This document shows, piece after piece, positions 25,814 to 39,025 of a stretch of 64,000 bases of DNA. The first letter of the stretch is position 1. Each line of letters starts with the position of its first letter. The position numbers and the translations under genes are program-made. The notes under the pieces are model-generated. The model saw only the letters and a program-made list of their open reading frames with translations, was not told the origin of the DNA and did not search any database. The stretch is from positions 12,273,678-12,337,677 of the forward strand of contig CM022671.1 of assembly GCA_012295275.1 (NCBI GenBank). Direction: 5' to 3'. This stretch comes from Chrysomallon squamiferum (taxonomy: Eukaryota; Mollusca; Gastropoda; Neomphalida; Peltospiridae).

Positions 25814-28800
25814 TATTTAGAATGATTTCTCTTTCCACTTGGATTATCCAGTTATAGAAGTATTCTACTGTATTTATAACCACTAAAATATATGATTTGT
25901 TTTTTAATTATTTATTAATTATTTTTGTTTATTTGTATGTTATTGGCCTTTTTTTATTTTTATTTTTTTTTTAAAATTTAAACTGTTTAGTACCAAAAAG
26001 CTCCTGTAATAATTACACGTTTTTTATCACTTTTTGGAGATTTTTATGTCCCAAACTGCCTTTTAATGATTTGAGTCCGTTTTGTTTTAATATAAACCCC
26101 AAATATGAAATACAGAATACTTTATATCAAACACTGCCAGCCACCAGATGACAGAGGTTTAAAAAAGACGATTTCTGACAATGATACTTGATGCGTGCTA
26201 CATACATATGTATTTATAACCAACAGAGCACATATGTTGTTTAAATTGAGATCTGGAAGCAGCTGGTCAGACAATAGCATGCTGTGAAAAAAGCATGATC
26301 ACAGTGACATATATTACGCATCTTATCATTTGCATATTGCCTAGTATGCAATTATTATATCCTGCTGTGGTGTTTATCATGGACATAACTAAATTCCAGT
26401 CTGTTATTTCTTTCCAGAAATTACAAATCCAGCTAATTAATATGAAGAATAATGAGACTTTAACACATATACAAAACAAACATATAAATGTGCAGATACT
26501 TACATACACATATGTACATATGTATATGTGTATGTATAGAGTAAACATATTTGCCACTGTTACTGTGTGCATAAATGGTCAGTCTAAGTGTTATAATACT
26601 GCATGAACATGAAATAAGAAAAAAATGAAGCCTTTTTTATTTTTATTATTATGTCCCAACCCTACTGGACAATTTAATTTTAAGCCTTGAAAAGAGAATT
26701 CCAAAGAGATACCCCAGAGAGGTAAAAAAAATGCATTATTTATTTATTCATTTATTTAGTTTAATCTTTATTTAAGATCATATTTATTCATTCAATCACA
26801 AAGAATTAACCAGAAACAGTTTTAACAATAAATGCACACAAAACATGACAGTTATAAACATTAAAATATATTTTAGAAGGAAAAAAAGTTTAACTTAATG
26901 ATTCACTTATTACATATTTTAAACCATGATTATGATAATGTAACAATACACACTGTTAAAGCTCATACTGATTAGGCAAAGATGAAAAGCTCTGCTACAA
27001 ACTGACTGATTAACAGTTTTTAGCAAGCAGAATCCCAAACAGTGGATCAGTCTTTAATGAGGGAAGAGAAATAACAAGTGACATGCTCAGAAGGTTGCTT
27101 GTTAGCAATGGAATACTTAGAACATGTGCAGTTTTTATTACAGAAACAAAGTTTTATACACATTTTTGGTATATCAAAACATAAGAGATTTAAAAAACCA
27201 CCCAAAAACCCAACAAGACTATTTTATATAAAACGGTGAAAACATGTCATAAATTATATTAATAAGATAAGAAGTCTGTAACAGAGAAAAAAACTTTTAA
27301 AATAAATCATTAAGATTTCAGATACATTTCTTACATCATTAAATTAAACAGATGAGGCAGATTCAGTTATTCTGTAGTATGTACATTCATATGCCAATTT
27401 AATTTAAATATTCCATTTTCAGAAATAATTCTACTATTGTGTCCCTTATGGATAAGATTGTCTTTACATATAATATTATAGCAGTATTATGGATACAAAT
27501 GTCTCTATATATTCTTGAGTTACTATTGCATTTCTTGTGGGAGGATGATGAAGTGAAAAGAAACATTAATACAAGCTTGCACTATGGTGGACATTATTAC
27601 TTTTATTTAGACATGTTTATTGTTTGAAGACAGAAACATTAAAAATCCCTTAGTCTGAGCATGTAGAATATTTTTACACACACCCAAACACATACACACA
27701 AAGACAGATACATAGACAGAAAGATAGACAAATAACATAAAAAGCACATAAGACTAACTGCTAAAATAAAATAAAACAAAGATCAAAATATTAATAAAAG
27801 ACAAACAGAACAAAATCCTGAAGAAGAGATATGAATAAATCTGTAATTTAGTATAACAAATTTAATAATAAATATAATATTAACATCTGGTTTTATGAGA
27901 CAATATAAAGTACTGAGTAAACGGAATATATTTTAATCTACATATCACAAAGATCAAAATTCTTCCTCCTTCATTCAGATGCATTGCTCACTGTTCTGAC
28001 TTTTTATATAAAAGGACAAGTAGAAATTTACTGCAAACCATAAAATGGTACTACACTATCACTCTAATTCTGAACTGAAAATATAGTCTTTCACAAACGC
28101 CAGTTTATAATTTAGAACACTTGGAAACATTACAGAAAGACTAAAAACTAAGACATCTATACAAATAGTCTATTAAAGATAATATATTATTGACTTAAAT
28201 GATTTTTACTATCCGTCTAGTTCAGCCAGTGATATTTTTCTTTTTTTCAGTGTCATGTTCTTGTTGTGAAAATGTTTTTATCCAGTTCTTAGTTAAGAAA
28301 ATTCAAGTCTACAGCTGTGATCTCTGGGAAAACAATGTTGAGATATCCATCAATTGTTTTTATTATTTCTCTCTATCTCAAATTTTAAATATATAAGATC
28401 ATTTTTGATGGTGAATGTTGTAAATTTCTCCAGTGAAGCTTGACACTAATGCTAATCATAATTCTAATCCTAACTTTAACTCTACTGGTAACAATATGAT
28501 AAATCAATGATAAACTGAAATAAAATTTATTTCTTCTGTATTTGTTTTTTTAATTTTTATCAAATAGCATTTTAAAAGACCCTGACTCATAGGACTGAGC
28601 AGCTGATTAAAATTGTATATACCTTTATTTTTAACGGAAAATAATCTGAATTGTTGCAACAGTAAAAGTGATCTAACTGCATGAAGTAATACGTAACACT
28701 AACAAAGTCCAGTACTGCTCAACTTTGGTTATCAAATGAGAATCAGTTTGTTTTTGTTTGTTTTTGTATGTTGTTGTTTTTAAAATGCAAACAGTAGGAG

Positions 28801-29192
28801 AAAATTAAAAAGCATGAGGAAAACAGAAAATGTTCTGATGAAATAACATTATATTAAACTGGTCACGTTTGAGTTTTTCTAGACGTACATTTCAACTGTG
28901 ATTTACCATCTTTTCATTTAAGAATTATTTATTCAGAATAAACTTAAACAAAAAGAAATGAAACAAAATATTTTGACATTTGAACAAAATAACACTCAAA
29001 TTATAATTATTGTTTATTATATATAACTTTAATACATTTAAATGAAATAAGTTATAACCACAACCATTTTCTAATTAAATTTATTATTTGCTAATTCATA
29101 TTTTAAACAATTCTCCACAGATACACATAAATAAAATAATCTGTTTTGCACGGTATGTGAAAGACTTGGAATATTTTAAAAAGCTAAAAACT
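25814..29192. other. Intergenic region between NUDT9 start and RNF25 end
   Basis: AT-rich sequence. The part next to 25813 would hold the NUDT9 5' untranslated region and promoter. The part next to 29193 would hold the RNF25 3' untranslated region. It includes a partial copy of the TTAGGG-variant repeat at 28433-28505. No other exon was recognised; the longest open frames (about 100 codons at 26267-26606, on both strands) are low-complexity and overlap each other. Confidence 0.5.
28433..28505. repeat. Third, partial copy of the TTAGGG-variant interspersed repeat
   Basis: The block reads CTTGACACTAATGCTAATC, then several CTAA-type heptamers, then GGTAACAATATGATAAAT. It follows the same order as 56508-56624 but is shorter and more diverged. 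It has the same right-hand end as the other copies. Confidence 0.65.
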
Positions 29193-31490
29193 TTAATCTA
29201 AATGAAAGCCCGGAGGTGGCTGTACAGGTATTGAGCCACTGCTCAATCCTGGTGGTGGACCAGTTACATGAAAACCAGGTGGTACTTTTGGCATTAATAC
29301 CATAGAGTCATCACATGCTGAACTAGTCATTGTGCCTTGTTTACTACTGTCTGAGCCAGGTTTGTAATCAGATGAATTCCATTTATCAGTTAACTTTTCA
29401 CAACTTTTCAATGGCTCCATCTCTTTTCTTTGCAATATCGCCATTCCTTCTAGTTTACCAGGCCTCTCTTTAGCATCTTGCATAAATTGAGTGCTCTTTC
29501 TTTTTCCTGTTCCATTTTCTGTGTGTTGATCATAATGAGACTGTTTGATTCTTGATCTAACACCATGTCTTCCAAAGTAGTTATCATTACCTTTTGAAAA
29601 TTCATCCTCATATGAATCTGTATTGACACTGTCTTCCTCACAATTCTTTACAGAATTATAATGGTGTTGCTCTGCTTTAACATATTCTTTATATCTGTTG
29701 TTGTCCTTTCTTGCTTCTCTTTCAACACAGTGTGCACTTTCAGAAATATTTTCATCCACAGAATTTTTCCTGAAAGACTTTTGCCTTATTTTAGGACTTC
29801 TTCTTCTTCTGTAACCTTTATCTAAATTCTTAATTTCCACTCCAGAATCTTTCTCATGACTTTCATGCTGCAGATGATCTTTGTTAGTTTGCTTATTTGA
29901 AACTGCTGTCTCATTAGATGATGGATTTTCATTATGATCTTGTTGATAATTTTGTAAAACTAACACATTATCTGACAGATTATCTTTTTCATCACTTTTG
30001 AAACATTTATCTGGTTTTTCATTCTTCTTATGTTTGTAGATAGGATTGCACTGTTTCCCACCTCTCTGTCTGTAATAATTTTCATCCCATATGTCTGCAT
30101 CATAATTATCATAATATCTAAAATTCCTGTTATGTTTACTATAATCCCTCTCAATTCTACTTTTATAATTTTTCCTATAGATATCATTATTACTATGGTT
30201 TTTACTTCCATGCCTGCTGGAAGTAGCATCATATCTCTCATTACTAGAAATCTGATTGACATATCCAGAATTAAGATTTTCCGTTTTGCTTTCAGCTTTA
30301 TCATTGGCAGATTCATGTTTTTCATTGTTTGATTCTTCATATTCATCTATGTATCTCTGTTTATCACATCTAGTTTTATCCTCAAAGCTTTTAGAACCTT
30401 CATTTTGACCAATCATCTTAGACTCTTTTCTGTCAGATTTGGCAAGTCTTTCTTTTCTAGAATGAGGCCTTTCTGAGGGTTCTTGTTTGTGATAACCAGA
30501 ATTATATCTAGGTATTGTAGCTCTCTGACTCTCCTGCATTGTTTTATGCGTGCCTTTTAAAGGTTTTCTATCAAGAACAGAATCAAACTTGTTGTTTTTG
30601 GAGATCTGGGTATCACTGGTGTCATTTCTAAAATCTTTTCTTTCATCTTTGGAATCATGCTTCTCAACTGAAGATTTGTAGAAACCAGATCTAGGTCTGT
30701 TGCTTCTGGAGTTTTGTTGGATATCAGAGCTATAGTCTTTGCTTGAGGAATCACACCATACCTGGGCTCCTTTATGTCTTGACCTGTATTTTCCACGTAC
30801 AGAGTAAGGCATTTTAACTCTTGAAGGATACTGGTCATATGCAATACCATCCTTCTCATTTCTGTACCTGTTCTTTTCAACTTTGTCTGAATCATGTCTG
30901 TCAACTTTGGACTTCTCTCTTATGCAGGAAGAATTCTGCTTGATAGTATTTTTGTAAACTGTAGAATCTTCACATTCTTGTTCTTGATCAAGACAGACAA
31001 TTTTATCTTCACCTTCTGTTTTAACCAGAGATTGTTGACTATTACTGTAAGATTCATTACTACATTTAATTTCATTTGAAGTTTCATCACCTCCTAAATA
31101 ATTATACTTAATGCTATCTTGTTTCTTCCTGTTCCTTTCTCTATTATTCTTGCTTTGACTATTTATTTTGTAATTTTCATCGACAACATGCCTACTGCCT
31201 GGTATTTTTCTGTCACTTTTACTTTGTCCAGCCTGGGTGTCAGCATCATACCTTCTGTCACAAAATTTTCTTGTATTTTCATAGCTAACATATCTTCTAT
31301 CTCTCTTTGGCTTGTTTTTAAACCAGTTTCTGTCTCTATTCTGTGATAATTGTTTTGAATCAATATTAGTCCTTGAGACTGCATATCTGCTTTTTGAATT
31401 ATCACTTTCATTTCTTTCTCTTGAAACATCTGAATGATTTCCATTTTGATGTTTCCCTTTGTCATCTGATGGAAGACATATAACAATATC
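29193..31490 (-). CDS. RNF25: RNF25 last exon: 765-residue charged disordered tail
   Basis: A single 2.3-kb open exon rich in Lys, Arg, Asp, Glu, Ser, Asn, Tyr and Gln, with many repeated SKNR, RYDS and SNEKHES-like stretches and almost no hydrophobic core. It is probably intrinsically disordered. It ends in a proline-glycine-phenylalanine block (PPGFHVTGPPPGL and VQPPPGFHLD). The open frame is intact for its whole length, which argues that it is translated. The tail is roughly two to three times longer than in human RNF25. Confidence 0.88.
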   Translation of the reverse strand, partial: DIVICLPSDDKGKHQNGNHSDVSRERNESDNSKSRYAVSRTNIDSKQLSQNRDRNWFKNKPKRDRRYVSYENTRKFCDRRYDADTQAGQSKSDRKIPGSRHVVDENYKINSQSKNNRERNRKKQDSIKYNYLGGDETSNEIKCSNESYSNSQQSLVKTEGEDKIVCLDQEQECEDSTVYKNTIKQNSSCIREKSKVDRHDSDKVEKNRYRNEKDGIAYDQYPSRVKMPYSVRGKYRSRHKGAQVWCDSSSKDYSSDIQQNSRSNRPRSGFYKSSVEKHDSKDERKDFRNDTSDTQISKNNKFDSVLDRKPLKGTHKTMQESQRATIPRYNSGYHKQEPSERPHSRKERLAKSDRKESKMIGQNEGSKSFEDKTRCDKQRYIDEYEESNNEKHESANDKAESKTENLNSGYVNQISSNERYDATSSRHGSKNHSNNDIYRKNYKSRIERDYSKHNRNFRYYDNYDADIWDENYYRQRGGKQCNPIYKHKKNEKPDKCFKSDEKDNLSDNVLVLQNYQQDHNENPSSNETAVSNKQTNKDHLQHESHEKDSGVEIKNLDKGYRRRRSPKIRQKSFRKNSVDENISESAHCVEREARKDNNRYKEYVKAEQHHYNSVKNCEEDSVNTDSYEDEFSKGNDNYFGRHGVRSRIKQSHYDQHTENGTGKRKSTQFMQDAKERPGKLEGMAILQRKEMEPLKSCEKLTDKWNSSDYKPGSDSSKQGTMTSSACDDSMVLMPKVPPGFHVTGPPPGLSSGSIPVQPPPGFHLD

Positions 31491-34400
31491 CTGAAACAAA
31501 ACATTATAAAAAAATATTTGTTTATATTAAAAATATTTACTTTCTCTGACATAAACAAATGCTATTACTAATAATGTTAGTGTGAAAAATAGCCTAAAAT
31601 ATTCACTCTCTAATTTTCTCTGACTGTACTAAATACAAATGGACAAAAGAGTAATTAAACAAAACCATTTTAATACTTTAATGTTTACAGCTATCAGATA
31701 GTATTTGCTAGCTCAATTCCTTGGGATATTCTTATTGATTAGCAATAAATATTTTCTGTACAGATATAGCATAGCCAATGATAAACCAGTTGAACTACAC
31801 TGAGTATAATGAAGAAGAATTAATTTCATTTTCTTGAATTTAAACACAATTATATCACGTAACTCACAGCATTAACAAGGTATTTATCTTTTTCTTCCTG
31901 TAGGTCAATCACTCCTCCTTTTGACTTCTGCTTCAACAACAATTCTGACATTTGTTTCTGAAGATCTTTGATCTTCTGTGAGGGTTTGAATTTGAAGTCA
32001 TCCTCATCTGAACTGTCTTCAAATTCACTGATATCCTCCAAATCAAAGCAGAGGTTTTCTCTGCAGACAGGGCAAATAACCTACAAACATTACTCAGGTT
32101 AGTTATTTAAAGAATGTTACATTTTCAGACAGTTAAATAAAATAGCTGTTGAATGAGCACAATAGGATCTCTACTGCCATTTCTTTCTCTTCCTTTCTTT
32201 GTTTTCTTTAATTATGTATATGTTTGTTTCTTGTTAGATATTTCTTTAGTTAGATGTCAAAAATGACAGACAGGGAAGCTTGTAAATATTGAAAAAAGAA
32301 ATGATTTTCAATTAAAAGTGAGATATACAACAATAAAGACCAATATCTGTACTAATAAAGATAATGCAAAAATTTGAAATAGTTAAATAATAATATATAT
32401 TGCATCCATCCGTCATTAGATATTATATTGAATATTAATAGATTATTATTCCTCCTCCTTTTCTTCTTCTTCTTCTTCTACTACTTATTATTATTAATTT
32501 GTTTATATATATTTCTTTTCTTTTCTTTCTTTTTTTAAAGTGTCCATGTAGGACAGCATTCTTTTGGAGAAAGAAGAAAGATGAGACAGATGAAAAGGCG
32601 CCAGTTGAAACTAGGAGATTACAGCTGCAGGTTGATGGACCAACAACAATAGACAGACTGCAGTCTCTTAAGAAACAAACGTAGGTTTTCAGTAGGAATT
32701 GGCAGTAGCAGAAGTTACATGAACAAGACATAGAACATGTAGCAACTTTTCAAATTTTTTGGCTTAACATGTCATATAATTATTTCACTTGATGTATTTG
32801 TATGAAATGATAACTGTTCAGCTTCACTTGACATATAATAATATAATTTTTTACATTTAGATTGTGAGATAATCTGCTTTCCTACAAATTTCCAGGAAAA
32901 CAGTTTATTTGGCATTAATTTTAGATAACAAGTTTCTCATTTTTATTCTTGTCATTTTGCCTTTCTAACAATACCAATTTTATGAAGATTGGCCCAGTAG
33001 TTCCTGAGATATAAGGGTTCTAAGGTTGGTGGTCACACCCATTTTTGGCAAAAATCTCAAAATTTGGTGGGCCGCATCTCCCACACCACTGGTCTGATTG
33101 AGCTAAAATTTCAAATTTGGTGCTGTGGGATCCCAGTCAACAAGTATACCAAGTTTCATAAAAATCTGAGACGGTCGGGTTTAAACCATTGGGTGATTTG
33201 ACACGGAATGACCCTAATGTATTAAGGAGAATAACAAAAAGCTGTAACATAGCAGCTTGACATCAGCTTAATTAGAGATAATATTTATATTACTTTTAAA
33301 TAAAAACAGTAACATGATGTGGATATGAAAAGAATTTTAGCAGAACTTCCTATTTGAACAACAGTTATAATTTATGAATCATTTATTTGTTCTTTACATT
33401 TATTAATTAGCAGCAAACCATCTTTATATATGTCTGCTCCTAAATAGTAAAGCAGATTTGGATAAAGGTTGTTGAGCAATACCTGGAAAAAGAAATACCT
33501 CAATGGCTTCATCAATGAGGATTAACCTATAAGATATCAGATCTTCTACCAGAATAACAAGTTATGACAGAATATAAATTAGTGATATATTAATGATAAT
33601 AATTATAATCACAACAGATGTCTGCAATTGATATTTAGTTTCACCTGACACTCTTCCTCTGTGTTTCCTGCTTCAGCCACAGCATGTTTCACATAACGTC
33701 CAAAACAGTGTTCATGAAAGTAGTGGTAACATGTGGTTCTTGTGAACACATCACCTTCTTCAAAATGTTCCAGACATATTACGCAAGGGCATCGTGGGAT
33801 GTTACCTTCTGTTAAAGTCTCTTTTGCCATCTGAAACATATGTCATATTATTAATTTTTAAAACAGTTATTAAATAAATCTAGTGTTTGAAAAAAAATGT
33901 ATCAAACTTTTTGTGATGTACCATAATTGGTTACTGCACCTTCTGAAGAAGTTTACTGTCATTACTTCCAAAAATGACCAAAAAAAACAACAAAAAAAAC
34001 AGTTCTTAAAAATAACCATGAGAAAAATATCTGCAACATGAATGAAAATAGGTTGTGGTTCTTCAGTGAACAATTCCAACAGTACTAAAAAGGAAGAGTA
34101 AATTATTGCATTGTTAACTTTTCTGTTGTTGGCTAAACATTAAGACATATTTGTGTAAAACTAACATAAACAAATCTCACCTCTATTAACTGAAACAGCA
34201 TAGGACCCCCTTGTTTTGATTCTGCCAGTTCATTCATTGCTTCCTGCAAACTAAGTTGAAAAGATAACTGTCAGATAAATGTATGACTAGTGAAAAACTT
34301 CAACTGAAAGTATTAAGATTTACATGATTTAGCAATAATCATCATTTTTCAGAGGACACAATCAAACTTTAACTTTAAAAAGAAGTGTGTGTGTGTGTGT

Positions 34401-35396
34401 GTGTCCTTGAAAATCAGAATTAAAAAATATATATACATTTAATGATTCTAAAACTTTATATAAAGAATGCATAAATGCTTTCCCTGAACAAATAAAGTAA
34501 AACGATTTTAAAAAGGTTGTCCAAACCTTTGTAATTCTTCATCACCAACACCTCGAGGATTTCTTATGCATATTTCTGGAAGTTCATCAGGATACTGAAA
34601 AATTAATAAAACTTTTTTCATTAATTAACACTGTAGTACTTTATTATTATTATTATTATTAAAACAGAAAAAGTAAAAAGAAAGATAAATCAGTTGTTTT
34701 TCTCAGTCCTCAGTCTTTAAAACCTTTTTAACACCAATATAATTGGGTGTCAAAAACAAATATCAAAATGTATTATCTGTATCAAATGTGAATTACTGGA
34801 ATTAATTTTTTTTTTTTCTTTCAGTTGTGGATTTAATATAAACTTGTAAAAATTAAATGAACTTAATGAATTTGTAATGAGATTTTTTTATCTATTGTAT
34901 ATAATCTTACCCCATGAGGTAAACTGAGTACCAGTGTCATACAGACGTAACGTTTTTTCAGATCATCCCCTGTGGCAGGATGAAGATCTAGGATAAGCAT
35001 TGTAGGTTGCTGGCTGAAACAAAAACTATTTTTTATATATAAAACTGAACTTGACTGCCTCTAGACTGACTTCCATTATTTCACTTCATTTTATTATTTT
35101 AAAGTATGTTTCATGACACATATTCATCACTCTTAGTTGTCTCCAACACCCATTCCGATCCACTTGTTTAGTGAGAGCATAGATCACTGGCAGAATTCTT
35201 TCTGATGGACAAGTAACTGTCTTTTTGTTTGGTATACATTACATGCTCATTTTAGAAATTAGTTATTTGAATATATCTTGCTTTTCATTGTGGTTGTTTT
35301 TTTTGTTATATTTTCATTCCAGGTATATAGTTCACTAAATGACTCACATATGTTTTGCATTTGTATGTATTTATGTGTGTGTGAATGCGTGTGTGT

Positions 35397-35428
<32 letters not shown>

Positions 35429-37587
35429 TTCATATGCTGAAAACATTTAGAAATAATATATTTATCGATATAACTGTGTCCTAAAATGCATTAATGTGTA
35501 AATGATTATTAAAATATATTATGTTCATTTATTATTATAATGCAGTAGTTATAAATAATTATTTTAAGAAACGTCCTAAGCAAAACTAGACTAACAACAG
35601 AATATTAATATGAAAGAAGACTAATTAACCTTTGATCCTCTTCAACTTTTAGTTCATTAATATAGATGGCCTGAAGAAGACCTAGTTCTTCCATCAACAC
35701 ACTGTAAATAAAAACAATAAGTCATACATCACTTTTAAAGACCTGTTAGCAAACTCCTTTTAATACAGTTAAAATGTAACACAAATTCAAGAATTTATCT
35801 TCTCATTTTATTTTGGTACTAGTTAATTCATTTGTACTGTTAATGTTTATGAGAAATAACTATATTTATCTTACAAGATTTAGCTAAAAAAATGAACTCT
35901 TAGAACTGTAAAAGTATTAAATGATCTATCATGAGAAAAAAGAAAATAATAACAAAGAATTGGGAAAGGACTAACCCACAAAATTTATGACAGCTTGTTA
36001 AAATGTTTGTTGTGATTACAAGGTATTTTTTATTTATTACAACCCTGCACTGTAGCTTTATAAAAAACAATACATGCAATCTCAACAAAACAATTAAGGA
36101 TTTCTAGCTGGCCGAGTCTATGAGTATGTGAAAGCCACAACATTCAGCAATCCACTGTGTTTCCTTTGTAACACTGTTCCTTAAGTTCAAATCATTGAAA
36201 ATGACTGACAAGTAATGTTTATATTCCTTTTGACTGCTGATAAAAAAAAAAGTAGTTTCATATCTAATCTGCAAGTATCATTGACTTTCAAAGAGTGACA
36301 AACTAAATATTTGAGAACTTATTTGCTGACAAATAAATTCTGGTCTAACAGTGATTGACGTGAGCCAACCAGCCATTTAAAAATGAGCAGAATTCACATT
36401 TTGGCGAATAAACTTTCAAGTATATTTGCATTTGTACACTTATAGTTTACTGGACAATTTATAATAAAAACAGTGTAAGTGCTACAAAATGTTACCATAA
36501 TGTCGAGTGCACTTTTTGCCATTACCAGAGTTTACCATGCCTGTGCTAGTGTTTGCATCCAGCTCACGTGCACAACCTCTAGAACTACTGTTGTAGTGTA
36601 TGCGTTTTTTAAATTTCAGGAATAAAATCTTTTAGTCATTTAGTATACATATTTCTTTGCTTTTGAAGTTTTCCTTTTGTAGTTCTAGAAGTATTTTTAA
36701 TTTTCTGACAAAAAAATAAAATATAAAATGATCCAGAACAAAAGGTGAGTGTTGGCAGCTTCCAAAATAATCTAACATGCAGTCAGGTATTTGGTTTCAT
36801 CTGTGCAAAAGTTTATGAAATCTGTCATTGGTCAACGCTGTTCTAGCCGAAGCAAAAATCATCTGATTTGGTGATATGGATTAACCATTAATAGTATCCT
36901 GATACATTACGTAATCAAATACTGCCACTTGATTGGATGTAAATTTTTATTCTATTTCAGAAAATTATAATTCATGCATTGAAAATGTCATAGCTATTTT
37001 TATTTTGCTTTTTAAAGATGATGTGAGAATATAATGAATTATTGGGTAGGCTTTTTTGGCAGAAACCCAGCAATAAACTCATTTAAAAATGAATAAAATT
37101 TCTACAAGATGAAATAAATCAACAAGTCTTACAATATTTATTACATTATGAATATAATAATTTGACTAATTTGAATTAGTCATTAAATTTCTTATGAAAT
37201 TAAATTAACTAATAATTTATTATGCTATGTTAGTAAGCATCAATAATTTAAATCCATATAGTTAAACTCTGAAAGAATGAAAACAATAACTGATACAGCC
37301 AACGAAATCAGTATTCATCTGTAATGAAAAGAGACGAATTATATCAGTATTACCGACATAACGATGGCAACGAAGAGAGAATTAACTTTAAGATTGTTTG
37401 ATGAATTAAACTTAAAGATACAATTATATATCAATTTTACTTAAATTTAAATTATTTGTAAAAGATACTCGATATTTTTTTCCGAACACGGTTTTATGTG
37501 ATGTCGGGAAATGCTTAAATTTAGAGAAAAATAAAATAAATCAATTTGCCACCTGTCGTATTCGATGCTTTCATCTCGGCTGGCCAT
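29193..37587 (-). CDS. RNF25: RNF25, RWD-RING E3 ubiquitin ligase (8 exons)
   Basis: Exons in transcript order: 37587-37553, 35701-35630, 35013-34911, 34594-34527, 34250-34181, 33830-33645, 32080-31868, 31490-29193 (stop TAA 29195-29193), about 1,014 residues in continuous phase. An N-terminal RWD domain (about residues 12-116; LGLLQAIYINEL, LPHGYPDELPEICIRNPRG) is followed by a RING-H2 with C132/C135, C150/H152, H155/C158 and C181/C184. Next comes KGGVIDLQEEKDKYLV, the conserved segment after the RING in this family. RNF25 is an E3 ligase acting with UBE2D/UBE2E-type enzymes and is linked to NF-kB signalling and stalled-ribosome ubiquitination. The human protein is 459 residues; the extra length here is in the last exon. 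The exon 1 donor (GTGGCA) is weak, so the first 11 residues are the least certain part. Confidence 0.9.
32986..33214. repeat. Probable mobile-element remnant in RNF25 intron 6
   Basis: About 230 bp of comparatively GC-rich sequence containing phrases such as CCAAGTTTCATAAAAATCTG and AGTAGTTCCTGAGATATAAG, which I recall as recurrent in invertebrate interspersed repeats. It lies between RNF25 exons 6 and 7. No open frame, tail or terminal repeat fixes the class. Confidence 0.45.
33645..33830 (-). CDS. RNF25: RNF25 exon 6: most of the RING finger
   Basis: A 62-codon phase-0 exon containing CVICLEHF and CYHYFHEHC, i.e. the first six zinc ligands. The final CPVC pair is supplied by the next exon (32080-31868). 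All ligands are present, so the RING should fold and recruit an E2. Confidence 0.93.
35702..37552 (-). other. RNF25 intron 1
   Basis: A 1.85-kb AT-rich intron. No internal exon or recognisable repeat was found apart from A-runs. Confidence 0.6.
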
Positions 37588-37794
37588 GTTGTAATAACGC
37601 AGTAAATAGATTTGCAGATTAAAATAAAAATGTAATATGACATAAAAACGGTTTCAAATGGATGAATAGAATAATAATTTTTAATTTAAAAAAACAACAA
37701 AAAAACATTAACATAAAAGCAATTTATATTTTTAAATAAAATAAATTATTTTGGCGGAGCTTTTTGGGGGCTAACAGGTATATTCAAAGAACAG

Positions 37795-37796
<2 letters not shown>

Positions 37797-37881
<85 letters not shown>
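37797..37881. repeat. Poly(A) tract followed by AAT microsatellite
   Basis: 33 A then about 17 AAT units upstream of RNF25. The arrangement is like an aged retroposon tail, but no body is visible. Confidence 0.9.
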
Positions 37882-37886
<5 letters not shown>

Positions 37887-38968
37887 AAAAAGAAGTAATA
37901 ATAATAATGAAAATAAAATAAAATTAAATGTTCGTATTTCAAATTAATGTGAAAACTCTTACATCACATTTTTAATAATAGACACACACATATGTATGTG
38001 TGTGTATATATATATGTATGTCTGTATGTATATATACATATACATACATTATAATAATTCAATTATTAACAAACAAAATTTTCTCTCGACTGTTTTGGGC
38101 ATCTGCTAAGAAAATCAAAATTATACACAATTATTTTAAAGAAACGAAAGATTAAAGCTGAATTTCTCTCATCTGTATCTGTGGTTCAAAAAAAAAAAAA
38201 AAAAAACTCTTGCCATATATCACCCCCATTCTTTCAACTAGCGAATTCTCCACAAACTTTTGTTTCACAACAAAATATACTGGTAACTCCAGTTGTGGAA
38301 ACAGAAGTAAATATTTCCGAAAATTTAACTTTAATGTCGTGCTGATATATCGGTGTTGGTGTTTCTGTTAACCCATTTATCCCTAAACACCCCAGCAGTT
38401 CTTTTGCGCTTTAATCTTTCGTTTCTTTACAGTTCGGTTGTGGTATATATTTAATAATTACCTTACTCATTAAAAACCGTGTCTGAAAAATGTTTGTACG
38501 TTTTCACAGAAAAAAAAGAGATATAAAAATAACACAGACATGATGCAAATACGTTTGGAAAATTTATATATATATATATATACTGTTTTTAATCTTTTTA
38601 TATTGATTCGCCAGAAATAATTTTATGAAAAATAATATAATGGTTTTGACCATCCTCTATTGTTTTGTCGCATATTTTTAATTCTCACGAGACATCTTGT
38701 TTTTGTTTAATTTGGATGTAAGATGGTCGTCTGAAATAAATAACAATCTTTTCATTTTTTTCCTAAGTTGTTTAACGGAGAATTTTGAGAACGTGATAAC
38801 AGATAACACGGGGGTAAAAAAGAATGAAGTGAACGACAACAACACAACAATAAATAAATAAAAATGATGAAAATAAATTAATAATAATTTTTACTCTCTG
38901 ATCTATGTTAACTATGCCGTATACGGTATAGTTATTTATACTTATATCATGTCGTTATTGATGAAGAC

Positions 38969-38969
38969 A

Positions 38970-39023
<54 letters not shown>
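38969..39023. repeat. ATT microsatellite
   Basis: About 18 ATT units ending about 110 bp before the DNTTIP1 start codon. Confidence 0.95.

Positions 39024-39025
<2 letters not shown>

Noticed and set aside
26267-26606. Overlapping open frames of about 100 codons on both strands
   Set aside because: Both strands are open because of AT-rich, partly palindromic sequence; composition is low-complexity and there are no splice signals or family similarity.
29450-31558. Several open frames antisense to, or shifted from, the RNF25 tail exon
   Set aside because: They are shadows of the long biased exon; only the minus-strand 2.3-kb frame joins in phase to the RWD-RING exons.
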